Below the pieces are notes generated by a model. The model was not told the DNA's origin and searched no databases. It worked only from the letters and a program-made list of their open reading frames with translations. From Candidatus Solincola tengchongensis (GTDB lineage Bacteria > Actinomycetota > Geothermincolia > Geothermincolales > RBG-13-55-18): a stretch of 5,984 nt of DNA. The position numbers and the translations under genes were made by a program. Location: positions 1 to 5,984 of the forward strand of contig JACVJH010000429.1 of assembly GCA_015711895.1 (NCBI GenBank). The letters are read 5' to 3'. Positions 1 to 5,095 of the stretch are shown here, piece by piece; position 1 is the stretch's first letter; every line of letters starts with the position of its first letter.

Positions 1-65
1 CATGTCCCTGGAACGGACTGGCATGCGCAGCGTCTTCGTCCCCCCGCCGCGCAGAGGGTGACCGC

Positions 66-85
66 GTCCTCACACAGGAGAGGAC
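66..85 (-). terminator. Hairpin 3' of tRNA-Ser, weak terminator candidate
   Basis: The arms gtcctc (66-71) and gaggac (80-85) pair perfectly over 6 bp around an 8-nt loop, about 10 nt past the 3' end of the tRNA gene on the minus strand. No T-run follows on the minus strand (the next bases are GCGGTC), so it is not a classical intrinsic terminator. It could be a 3' processing barrier or a Rho-assisted stop. The remaining bases to the left edge (1-65) show no recognisable gene. In Gram-positive genomes with this gene order the SRP RNA gene and dnaX often follow, but I could not see the conserved SRP RNA core in these bases. Confidence 0.3.
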
Positions 86-202
86 ATAATAGGGTTGGCG
101 GAGAGGGTGGGATTCGAACCCACGGAGCCCCGCGAAGGGCTCAACGGTTTTCGAGACCGCCCCATTCGTCCGCTCTGGCACCTCTCCGCGCATCCCTATT
201 AT
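86..202. repeat. 9-bp inverted repeat bracketing the tRNA-Ser gene
   Basis: The sequence ataataggg (86-94) lies just outside the encoded CCA end, and its exact reverse complement ccctattat (194-202) lies just outside the 5' end. The two arms therefore enclose the whole tRNA gene with 1 nt spare on one side and 6 nt on the other. The right arm contains most of the -10 box, so the left arm is a mirrored -10-like sequence. In a long transcript from tadA the arms could extend the acceptor stem of the precursor. In a transcript from the local promoter the right arm would mostly be absent. Confidence 0.6.
96..187 (-). tRNA. tRNA-Ser(CGA), CCA encoded
   Basis: Read on the minus strand, the acceptor stem is GGAGAGG (181-187) pairing with CCTCTCC (100-106). 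It is followed by discriminator G (99) and an encoded CCA (96-98). T8 and G9 are present, then a serine-type D arm. The anticodon loop CTCGAAA (149-155) gives anticodon CGA at 151-153, which decodes UCG. A long variable arm (GAGCCC...GGGCTC type) and the T arm with the GTTCGAATC signature follow. The long variable arm together with discriminator G73 are classic serine identity elements read by SerRS. The gene lies downstream of tadA on the same strand, an arrangement common in Gram-positive bacteria, and it has a likely promoter of its own just upstream. Confidence 0.96.
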
Positions 203-203
203 A
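198..203 (-). promoter_or_regulatory. -10 box of the tRNA-Ser promoter
   Basis: On the minus strand 203-198 reads TATAAT, a perfect sigma-A -10 hexamer. It ends 10 nt before the first base of the tRNA (187), so transcription would begin about 4 nt upstream of the mature 5' end, a usual arrangement for tRNA genes. I see no good -35 hexamer at 16-18 nt spacing, so readthrough from tadA may contribute. Confidence 0.6.
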
Positions 204-426
204 GCCATCGGAGAAGATGCCCTGCAGCCGTAACCGGACCACCCGTTCTCCACCCCTGCATCTTCTTCCCCCGCCCGCTCCGTTCAGCCGACGACGAGGG
301 CGAGCTTCAGGGCATTTCGCCTTACCGGCGAAGGAAGCGAAAAAACCACTCGCAATCCTCGCCATGCCCGGCGTCAGCGTCCTCCGCATGAAGAAGCGGC
401 CAAGCCGAGGGCCATGACGGGCCAGT
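204..426. other. Non-coding gap between tadA and tRNA-Ser
   Basis: I see no gene in this 223-bp stretch. It contains one clean hairpin: ttcgcc (316-321) pairs with ggcgaa (327-332) around a 5-nt loop. A run of six A at 340-345 reads as six T on the minus strand, but it lies upstream of that hairpin in the tadA direction, so it does not form an intrinsic terminator with it. The apparent ORFs here run into the tRNA gene and are not credible. Confidence 0.5.
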
Positions 427-882
427 TCAGGGGCGAGCGCGCCGGCCCTCGAAAAACCCCTTCAGGAGGGAAAGGCATTCCTCTTCCAGGATGCCCTCGA
501 CGACCTCCAGGCGGTGATGGATGGTCTCGTCGCTCACCAGGTTATAGCGACTCCCGGCCGCACCCAGCTTCAGATCCCGAACCCCGAACACCAGTCTTGC
601 CACCCTGGCCTGCACAAGGGCTCCGGCGCACATGGGACAGGGCTCCAAGGTCACGTACATGGTAGTCCCTTCCAGGCGCCACCCTCCCAGCCGACGTGCC
701 CCCTCGACCAGGGCCAGCATCTCCGCGTGGTCCAACGGGTTTCCCGTGGCCTCGCGCCGGTTGTGGGCCCTCGCCAGCACCTCGCCGTCCTTCACCAGGA
801 CCGCTCCGACGGGCACCTCGCCCTCCTCCGCCGCCAAGCGGGCTTCCTCAAGCGCCAAACGCATGAAGTCCCTGTCTTTCAT
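427..882 (-). CDS. tadA: tRNA-specific adenosine deaminase TadA
   Basis: TadA is a cytosolic zinc-dependent homodimeric enzyme that deaminates A34 of tRNA-Arg(ACG) to inosine, so that one tRNA reads several arginine codons. From the ATG at 882 the protein has 151 residues, close to the usual 150-165. The cytidine/deoxycytidylate deaminase fold is complete: EVPVGAVLV near residues 22-30, the catalytic HAE motif (His52 zinc ligand, Glu54 proton shuttle) and PCPMC (Cys82 and Cys85 zinc ligands), followed by the YVTLEPCPMCAGAL signature. The C-terminal helix ending in ECLSLLKGFF is typical. An in-frame TTG at 903 would add seven residues. I prefer ATG 882 because it aligns with the Bacillus TadA N-terminus and has GGGAG upstream, although the spacing is long (about 11 nt). 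The AOR gene ends 115 bp upstream with no clear terminator between, so readthrough is possible. Function is certain at family level. Confidence 0.95.
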   Translation of the reverse strand: MKDRDFMRLALEEARLAAEEGEVPVGAVLVKDGEVLARAHNRREATGNPLDHAEMLALVEGARRLGGWRLEGTTMYVTLEPCPMCAGALVQARVARLVFGVRDLKLGAAGSRYNLVSDETIHHRLEVVEGILEEECLSLLKGFFEGRRARP

Positions 883-997
883 CGCTTTTACGGCTCCCAC
901 CAAAGCCCGGGCAACCTGGAGATACCTGAACTAACGGGCGGGGCGAACTCGCTTAGCAGTGAGCAACAGCCTTCCTTCTCGCCATGGATGTTCGATT

Positions 998-2836
998 TCA
1001 GGCTCTGTCCCTTTCATCATAGTAATCGACGAGCAGCCGGTCGAAGTCCTCGCGGGTGAGGGGGTTGCCGAAGTAGTCATGAAGCCGGCCGCCCCGGCCC
1101 CAGAGCGGCCTCTCGTCGAACCAGGCTTCGGGAGGCCGGTCCTTTTCCCGCCCCAACCCTTCCCGGGCGTTCAGCTCCCGGTAGAGTTCCCAGGAAGCGG
1201 CGGCCCTTCCCATCATCTCCTCCAGGGATAGCTCCATGCCGGTCACCGCGGCCAGGAGGTCCCGTATCAACCCGGCATGGTAAAAGCGGTTGATCTGGAA
1301 ACGGTTACAGATTCCCAGGGAGCTGAAGAGGCTGAACCAGTCCTCGGCATAGCGGGTGAGCCGGCCCACGTTCAACCCCCACGGGGGAGAGAAAATGCGC
1401 TCCAGCGCGTCTTCCGGCGCCCCCATGCGCTCCGTGAGCCGCCGCAACCTCTCCTCCGGGAGGCCGGGCACGTAGGTGGCCGAACCGGCGCTGGCGGAAG
1501 TGGGGCCGCGCGGGGATACCACCTGCTCGAACTCCATGGTCCCCAGCCCGCTCACTCGCGGGTCGTACAGACAGTCCTGATCGCGTACCAGCATGGTGAA
1601 ACGCCTCGTATCCTCCCCGAAAAAGGCCAGGGTGCCCTTCCAGCCCTCCGCCAGAGCGTTTCCCGCGTCGCCGCTACGCTCCGTGACCACCCGGGCCAGC
1701 CCGCGCAGGATGTCCGCCCCCCTCTTCAGGGGCACCCCCTCCAATCTATCGCCCTTGAGAATCCCGTGCTCCCTCAGCTCCAGGAGGTAGGCCGCCTGCC
1801 AGCTCAGGGTCATGAAATCCAGGCCCAGGTCGTCAATGAGGGCCAGGGTGGAGGCGGCCTCCTCGGCGTCCCGCATGCCCAAGGCGCAACCCAGGATGGC
1901 CGCGTTGAGGAAGGAGGTCGAATAGACCGTCCGGCCCGAGGATGGCAGTCGGAGCTCATCCTTGTCGGGGAGGAAACAGGAAGGGCACGAGATGCGCCTT
2001 TTCTTCAATCTGAGATAGGCCTGTGGGCCGAACCTTTCGATGGCTTCCTGGAGATCTTTTTCTGAGGCCCCGTAGGGAAGGAGTTGCGCCGCATACATGG
2101 GCCAGGCCCCGATCATGCCCAGCTCCAGGGCGGCTTTCCGCAGCTCATATCTTTGCAACCTGCCGCGAAGCTCTTCTATCAGTCCGCGAAGCCTCTCGGG
2201 ATCGTCGACTCTCACCTCGCCTTTCCCCCTGGCCAACACCGCCTTCAGGTTCTTGGAACCCAGGACCGCCCCCAGGCCCCCCCGCCCCAGGGTGGCGCAG
2301 GCGTCGATCATAGCCAGGGAAGAATGGACGAGGTTCTCGCCCGCCGGGCCGATGGCCAGGACGGAGAAGCCCGGGTAACCCTCCCGGAGAAGCCGTGTGG
2401 TCTCCAGTACACCCTTCCCCCACAAGCCACCCGCGGGAACGAACTCCACCTTATCGTCCTCCACCGCCAGGACCACGGGCTCGGGGGACCTTCCGAGGAT
2501 CACCAAGTGGTCCCAACCCGCCCGCTTCAGGTTGACCCCCAGCCCCATGCTCCCGGATGCGGAGGCCACAGCGCCGGTAAGAGGTAAACGCGCATTGGCC
2601 ATCACCCGGGCAGCGCCCGGCACCGGCGTGCCCACGAAGGGCCCCGCCCCCAGGATAATCGGGTTCTCCGGGGAAAGGGGGTCCACGCCAGGCCTGGAAT
2701 AGTCGAGGAACAGGCGGTTGTTTACCCCGAACCCGCCCAGATAGTCCTCGGCAAAGGACGGGGACACGTCGGCGACGGTCGTCCCCCTTTTGGCGAGATC
2801 GACCACCAGTATGCGCCCCGCGTATCCTCCTTGCAC
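998..2836 (-). CDS. Divergent aldehyde:ferredoxin oxidoreductase (AOR) family protein
   Basis: Characterised AOR-family enzymes are cytosolic tungsten-bispyranopterin proteins with one [4Fe-4S] cluster that oxidise aldehydes with ferredoxin. From the GTG at 2836 this one has 612 residues, the family's usual length, and opens with the typical GGYAGRILVVDL. The AOR N-domain covers about residues 3-205 (LGGFG, VDPLSPENPI, PLTGAVASASGSMG, AGWDHLVILG, LWGKG). The AOR C-domains follow to the end. Visible motifs are CPSC (Cys284, Cys287), DDLGLD (335-340, the first pterin-binding DxxGL motif) and SSLGIC with Cys510. Several expected residues are missing by eye alignment to Pyrococcus AOR. The third cluster cysteine is Asp291, the YET glutamate is Ser306, the RGxCH histidine position reads Ser447, the second DxxGL aspartate is Ser505, and the GGRG arginine is Phe36. 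Substrate is unknown, and whether it binds tungsten is uncertain. It is transcribed alone or ahead of tadA. Confidence 0.88.
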   Translation of the reverse strand: MQGGYAGRILVVDLAKRGTTVADVSPSFAEDYLGGFGVNNRLFLDYSRPGVDPLSPENPIILGAGPFVGTPVPGAARVMANARLPLTGAVASASGSMGLGVNLKRAGWDHLVILGRSPEPVVLAVEDDKVEFVPAGGLWGKGVLETTRLLREGYPGFSVLAIGPAGENLVHSSLAMIDACATLGRGGLGAVLGSKNLKAVLARGKGEVRVDDPERLRGLIEELRGRLQRYELRKAALELGMIGAWPMYAAQLLPYGASEKDLQEAIERFGPQAYLRLKKRRISCPSCFLPDKDELRLPSSGRTVYSTSFLNAAILGCALGMRDAEEAASTLALIDDLGLDFMTLSWQAAYLLELREHGILKGDRLEGVPLKRGADILRGLARVVTERSGDAGNALAEGWKGTLAFFGEDTRRFTMLVRDQDCLYDPRVSGLGTMEFEQVVSPRGPTSASAGSATYVPGLPEERLRRLTERMGAPEDALERIFSPPWGLNVGRLTRYAEDWFSLFSSLGICNRFQINRFYHAGLIRDLLAAVTGMELSLEEMMGRAAASWELYRELNAREGLGREKDRPPEAWFDERPLWGRGGRLHDYFGNPLTREDFDRLLVDYYDERDRA

Positions 2837-2842
2837 TTCTTT

Positions 2843-2850
2843 CCCCCTTT
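2843..2850 (-). promoter_or_regulatory. Ribosome binding site that fixes the AOR GTG start
   Basis: On the minus strand AAAGGGGG lies 6 nt before GTG 2836. The reading frame stays open for 42 codons further upstream, but that extension is arginine-rich, has no AOR homology and begins before the family's conserved N-terminus. The GTG at 2836 is therefore the supported start. An ATG at 2859-2861 in another frame opens only a spurious short ORF. Confidence 0.6.
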
Positions 2851-2930
2851 TTCCATTCCCTTTCGCTCTGCCTCGTCTAAAGGGCCGACTCCCTCGGTGA
2901 CATCGCTCCCTTTCAAACAGGAATTCCCTT

Positions 2931-2936
2931 ATTATC
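2931..2936 (-). promoter_or_regulatory. Candidate -10 box for the AOR gene
   Basis: On the minus strand 2936-2931 reads GATAAT (5 of 6 to the sigma-A consensus). It lies about 95 nt upstream of the AOR start. The corresponding -35 position (2954-2959, GTCGAA) is poor, which would suit an activator-dependent promoter or another sigma factor. The call rests on the hexamer alone. Confidence 0.3.
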
Positions 2937-2966
2937 CCCCTTGCAGCCCCTTCTTCGACCACTCAC

Positions 2967-2980
2967 CGAGCGGTCGCTCG
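2967..2980. promoter_or_regulatory. Dyad CGAGCG-GT-CGCTCG, possible operator
   Basis: Two perfect 6-bp arms (2967-2972 and 2975-2980) are separated by 2 bp. The dyad sits a few bases upstream of where the -35 of the candidate AOR promoter would be. A compact, near-perfect GC dyad in this place is the usual form of a dimeric regulator site. No regulator gene is present in the window to assign to it. Confidence 0.35.
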
Positions 2981-3172
2981 TCCGGGAGTAGTGCCCCGCA
3001 AATCCAATCACGAGCATCATCCCCGTTATCCAGTCCTACTCTAATTGCTCCGCTCCTCCGCCAGCAGAAAGACCGAACACGCCATATGCGTCCTTATCGA
3101 TCCCCTCTCGGCAAGGCAACGCTTCGCGCGCACACCGGCGGCGGTCAAGAATAATAGAAGCGTGCATATCCT

Positions 3173-3185
3173 GACCTCTGAGGTC
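3173..3185. promoter_or_regulatory. Dyad GACCTC-T-GAGGTC, possible operator
   Basis: Perfect 6-bp arms with a single central base form a 13-bp dyad in mid-intergenic DNA. A one-base spacer is too short for an RNA hairpin, so if it is functional a protein-binding site is more likely. It is about 120 bp upstream of the plus-strand promoter candidate. Confidence 0.3.
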
Positions 3186-3307
3186 GAGACCACCCGTTCT
3201 ACTGACAACTCACGCTCTCCGGCCTGGGCGAGCGAGTAGACCATCGGGCATATACAAGGCGAACGCGGCTCCTGCCGGAAAAGAGCCCTCTTCCGCCTCC
3301 TTCCAAA

Positions 3308-3335
3308 TTGCCGCTCCTCTTGGTCATTCTATAAC
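3308..3335 (+). promoter_or_regulatory. Promoter candidate for the sensor gene
   Basis: A TTGCCG -35 (3308-3313) and a TATAAC -10 (3330-3335) are separated by 16 bp. TATAAC matches the sigma-A consensus at 5 of 6 positions. Transcription would start near 3342, giving a leader of about 135 nt before the sensor ATG at 3476. This leader contains the short ORF at 3354-3410. Confidence 0.5.
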
Positions 3336-3353
3336 TTTTTCTGGAGGGAGGGC

Positions 3354-3410
3354 ATGAAAGGGAGAGACGTCCAAAAGGGTACTGGCCGGGAACGACCTAA
3401 AGGTGGGTAG
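3354..3410 (+). CDS. Possible 18-residue leader peptide
   Basis: This is an ATG ORF of 18 codons plus TAG, encoding the basic peptide MKGRDVQKGTGRERPKGG. It is preceded by a strong purine tract, ggagggaggg (3343-3352), with GGAGG about 6 nt from the ATG. It lies inside the inferred sensor mRNA leader, shortly after the predicted transcription start, and ends 65 nt before the sensor start. The peptide has no run of a single amino acid and so does not look like a classical amino-acid attenuator. It could be a regulatory upstream ORF or simply chance: the composition is what translated GA-rich DNA yields. Confidence 0.25.
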   Translation: MKGRDVQKGTGRERPKGG

Positions 3411-3461
3411 GGCGATTGCCGAATCAAATTCACGCCATACATTGCGGTTTGCTCAGATCTT

Positions 3462-3469
3462 GGAGGAGG
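3462..3469 (+). promoter_or_regulatory. Ribosome binding site that fixes the sensor start
   Basis: GGAGGAGG lies 6 nt upstream of ATG 3476 and is the best Shine-Dalgarno match in the window. It selects this ATG over an in-frame ATG 60 bp upstream (3416), which lacks such a site, and over an internal ATG at 3497. Confidence 0.8.
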
Positions 3470-3475
3470 CACCTG

Positions 3476-4339
3476 ATGTCAGGCAAAGGCCGCGAGATGC
3501 ATAAGTTCTCGATCGCAGTTTCGGCGTCTTTCCTACTACTGGTCCTAGCGATTATCACCTATTTCGCCGTGGATACGGTGGTCACCACCAACCGCAACCT
3601 CACCGACAGCAAGCAGAAGGTTATCGAGGAGGCGGTCCTGGGACTAAAGAAAACCGGGAGCGCCTTCATCGTCAGCAATTTCTCCACCGAACTACTGGAC
3701 ATCTTCAACCAGGACCTCATAAACAAGCTTTTGACGGGCGATGTGTCGGAGATATACCGATACGCGACGAAGGTGATCCTCCTCTTTTATCCCGTGGAGT
3801 TCGTGGGTTTCGTATCCGGCGACGGATACCTCGCTTACGCCGCCCTGCCGGGAATCGATGTCAAGCCCGTCGATTTGCCCATTCCAACGGAAAGCCAGGA
3901 ATACGTAACCCTTGATCACCTTGGAGACCGCAGTGGCTTCTTCATCTCCGTATTCTTCCCGGTGCAAAGCCCCATCCCCGGTTTTGGGGGCGGAGGAATC
4001 AGGACCAACATGATCGTGGACCGCACGGAGAAGATGTCTTACCTGGAGGAATATTACCGGGACCAGAGGAACGGCAACTTGCTGCGGATAGGAATCGCCG
4101 CCGTGCTGGCGGTGATCCTGTCCCTGCTCCTGACCACCTTCGGCCTCCGCTACCTCACGCACAAATACGTGGCCGGCCCTATCGAGGAGCTAAACCGCCA
4201 GGCCAGGGAGATAATGGAGGGCACTTTCGAAGGAGAGGTGAAGGTGGACGAGGGCAGCGCCTATGCCGCTCTGCAGGGATTGCTGCGGAGCGGGCAGAAA
4301 GTGCTCCAGCGCATGGAAAGGGAACTCGATGGCCCTTAA
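3476..4339 (+). CDS. Membrane sensor with cache-like domain and C-terminal HAMP, no output domain
   Basis: The 287-residue protein has a short basic N-tail, a first transmembrane helix (about residues 11-31), an extracytoplasmic region of about 170 residues, a second transmembrane helix (about 204-224), and a cytoplasmic segment of about 60 residues. The extracytoplasmic part looks like a single cache/PAS-like sensor (VEFVGFVSGDGYLAYAALPG near 107-126; GGGGIRTNMIVDRTEKM near 171-187). The tail is a HAMP-type linker: the conserved GPIEELN (234-240), a connector, then VDEGSAYAALQGLLRSGQKV (257-276) as the second helix. Such proteins normally continue into a histidine kinase, GGDEF or methyl-accepting domain, but here the stop comes right after HAMP. 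I infer a ligand-sensing subunit that signals through a partner, or a truncated receptor. The small helical protein at 4636 is the only same-strand neighbour. The ligand is unknown. Confidence 0.8.
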   Translation: MSGKGREMHKFSIAVSASFLLLVLAIITYFAVDTVVTTNRNLTDSKQKVIEEAVLGLKKTGSAFIVSNFSTELLDIFNQDLINKLLTGDVSEIYRYATKVILLFYPVEFVGFVSGDGYLAYAALPGIDVKPVDLPIPTESQEYVTLDHLGDRSGFFISVFFPVQSPIPGFGGGGIRTNMIVDRTEKMSYLEEYYRDQRNGNLLRIGIAAVLAVILSLLLTTFGLRYLTHKYVAGPIEELNRQAREIMEGTFEGEVKVDEGSAYAALQGLLRSGQKVLQRMERELDGP

Positions 4340-4516
4340 GGTTCCGCTTTGCCCGCTATCGGCCGCCGTGACGCAGCGAGAAAGGTAGGGTCCGAGGGAG
4401 GGTACCTGGGTTTGGAGCATGCCCCGGCAGGAGAAACCCGAAAGGGGCGGCCTAACGGTTCGAGCCCTCCCAAGATGCGCCGATTTCGATAAAATAAATT
4501 TCTGTTTGATGTCGGA

Positions 4517-4530
4517 GGGCCCTTCGGCCC
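4517..4530 (+). terminator. GC hairpin with CTTC loop, terminator or attenuator candidate
   Basis: GGGCC (4517-4521) pairs with GGCCC (4526-4530) around a CTTC tetraloop, giving a short but very stable stem. It lies after the sensor gene and before the small-protein gene. Neither strand has a T-run directly after it, so intrinsic termination would be weak. Confidence 0.3.
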
Positions 4531-4561
4531 CAGCAGCAAAAAGGATAAAGTTTGGCGGCAT

Positions 4562-4589
4562 GGTTAACGATATATTGTATGACTTAACC
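4562..4589. promoter_or_regulatory. GGTTAA...TTAACC dyad ahead of the small protein
   Basis: Perfect 6-bp arms (4562-4567 and 4584-4589) flank a 16-nt AT-rich centre containing gatatattgtat. A TTGGCG sequence (4552-4557) could act as a -35, with weak -10 matches inside the centre. The arrangement resembles an operator laid over a promoter, about 50 bp ahead of the preferred start of the small-protein gene. A 15-codon ORF beginning at ATG 4560 runs through it and ends at 4607. Confidence 0.35.
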
Positions 4590-4635
4590 CTTGGAGGGTC
4601 TCTTTGACGGGGTGGAGGACCTTGAAGGAGGGAAG

Positions 4636-4869
4636 GTGGCCAATAAACTGGCGCAGGAGATAGAGAAGATACTTTCGGAGGCGGTGGGTGAGTTCATCGC
4701 CAAGGCCACGGTCAAGAAGAACTGCGAGCTGATAGGCTGCACCCCGGATACCCTCACCCCGGCCCACCTGCCCGAGTTGGCGGAGAAGATAAGTAAGTCC
4801 GTGTCCTTCTTTTCCGGCAAGGACGTGGGATCCAACCTGGCGGAGAGGATAAAGTCCCTCAAGGCATAA
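4636..4869 (+). CDS. Small helical protein of unknown function
   Basis: The predicted product has 77 residues and no signal peptide or membrane segment. It reads as three or four amphipathic helices: NKLAQEIEKILSEAVGEFIA (3-22), ATVKKNCELIG (24-34), then a loop CTPDTLTPAH (35-44), LPELAEKISKSVSFF (45-59) and the C-terminal SNLAERIKSL (66-75). Cys30 and Cys35 are present, too few for a cluster within one chain. I do not recognise a named family, although the pattern of paired helices joined by a PDTLTPAHL loop looks like a conserved domain rather than random coding. I chose GTG 4636 because AAGGAGG (4625-4631) lies 4 nt upstream. An in-frame GTG at 4612 (85 residues) and TTG at 4591 (92 residues) are alternatives with poorer sites. 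It follows the output-less sensor on the same strand and may be its cytoplasmic partner (inference). Confidence 0.72.
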   Translation: MANKLAQEIEKILSEAVGEFIAKATVKKNCELIGCTPDTLTPAHLPELAEKISKSVSFFSGKDVGSNLAERIKSLKA

Positions 4870-5095
4870 CCTTTTCAGGTCGTACAGGACATTTTTCCAG
4901 GTTTCCGCGACGAGACCATATGCCAGATCTCTCTCCATCACCTTTCCTCGCGAAACACATTCCTCCACCTATCCCGCCCCGCGCGGAAGGGGTTCAAGAA
5001 CCATGAGCCACCCGTAGCAACGGTGTCGACCGCCTCGAAAGGGCTCGGGATCGGCCAAAGACCGGAATCGCTTGTCCCTCAACCCAGAAGGTCTC
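4870..5095. other. Convergent intergenic spacer with short hairpins
   Basis: The small-protein gene and the Fe-S gene converge on this 226-bp spacer. On the plus strand a T5 run (4892-4896) follows only a 3-bp stem, so it is a poor terminator. Near 4977-5002 two mutually exclusive stems can form: cccc/gggg (4977-4980 with 4989-4992) and ggttc-aa-gaacc (4991-5002). Near 5052-5066 a tcgg/ccgg stem could serve the minus-strand gene. None has a convincing T-run. No gene is visible here. Confidence 0.4.

Larger units (their letters stand above)
2851..3475. other. Long divergent intergenic region without a supported gene
   Basis: About 640 bp separate the divergent AOR and sensor genes. I examined both strands. 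The short ORFs that overlap here (about 2831-3154 plus, 3041-3244 minus, 3045-3239 plus) have no ribosome binding sites I trust, no recognisable domain, and lie on top of one another. Recognisable signals are the AOR promoter and dyad on the left, a second dyad near 3179, a weak hairpin ggctc/gagcc (3267-3271 with 3283-3287), and a plus-strand promoter plus leader ORF on the right. The size leaves room for a small RNA or a decayed gene, but I cannot show either. Confidence 0.5.
4340..4635. other. Hairpin-rich non-coding region between sensor and small protein
   Basis: About 300 bp carry no gene I can support. The left part (4385-4475) is GA/GC-rich, with possible stems aggta/tacct (4384-4388 with 4403-4407), CCC-GAAA-GGG (4437-4446, a GNRA-loop hairpin) and gcccc/ggggc (4421-4425 with 4444-4448), the last two competing. 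An AT-rich island (about 4487-4512) then stands out from the GC-rich background and could hold a promoter (TAAAAT at 4490-4495), though no convincing -35 precedes it. The right part holds the hairpin at 4517-4530 and the dyad at 4562-4589. I could not match any known riboswitch class. Confidence 0.4.

Noticed and set aside
1..95. SRP RNA gene expected beyond the tRNA
   Set aside because: The conserved core motifs could not be found in these bases; the gene may lie outside the window or be absent.
95..391. Plus-strand ORF of 98 codons beginning in the tRNA region
   Set aside because: Its start MAERVGFEPTEP is the antisense translation of the tRNA T arm (the familiar GFEPT artefact); the rest has no domain features.
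514..2065. Long plus-strand ORFs (514-1059 and 1277-2065)
   Set aside because: They are antisense shadows of tadA and the AOR gene, whose minus-strand products carry clear family motifs; the plus products have none.
2837..2962. 42-codon N-terminal extension of the AOR gene
   Set aside because: It is arginine-rich, precedes the family's conserved N-terminus, and a GGGGG ribosome binding site lies 6 nt before the inner GTG at 2836.
237..3200. 13-mer gaccacccgttct shared by 237-249 and 3188-3200
   Set aside because: One such match is expected by chance in about 6 kb counting both strands, and the flanks do not match.
3041..3244. Minus-strand ORF of 67 codons in the divergent gap
   Set aside because: No ribosome binding site I trust, no domain, and equally long ORFs overlap it on the other strand; chance in GC-rich DNA.
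3342..3430. Possible c-di-GMP-I riboswitch ahead of the sensor gene
   Set aside because: Fragments such as GACG, CCTAAAGG and ATTGCCGA recall the class, but the GNRA-capped first helix and the conserved ACGCAAAGC core are absent.
4425..4480. Cobalamin- or glycine-riboswitch-like pieces (CAGGAGA, CCGAAAGGGGC)
   Set aside because: The pieces are short, in the wrong order, and the rest of each consensus is missing.
4564..4968. Minus-strand ORFs across the small-protein gene
   Set aside because: Antisense shadows without ribosome binding sites or recognisable motifs; the plus-strand product has coherent helical patterning.
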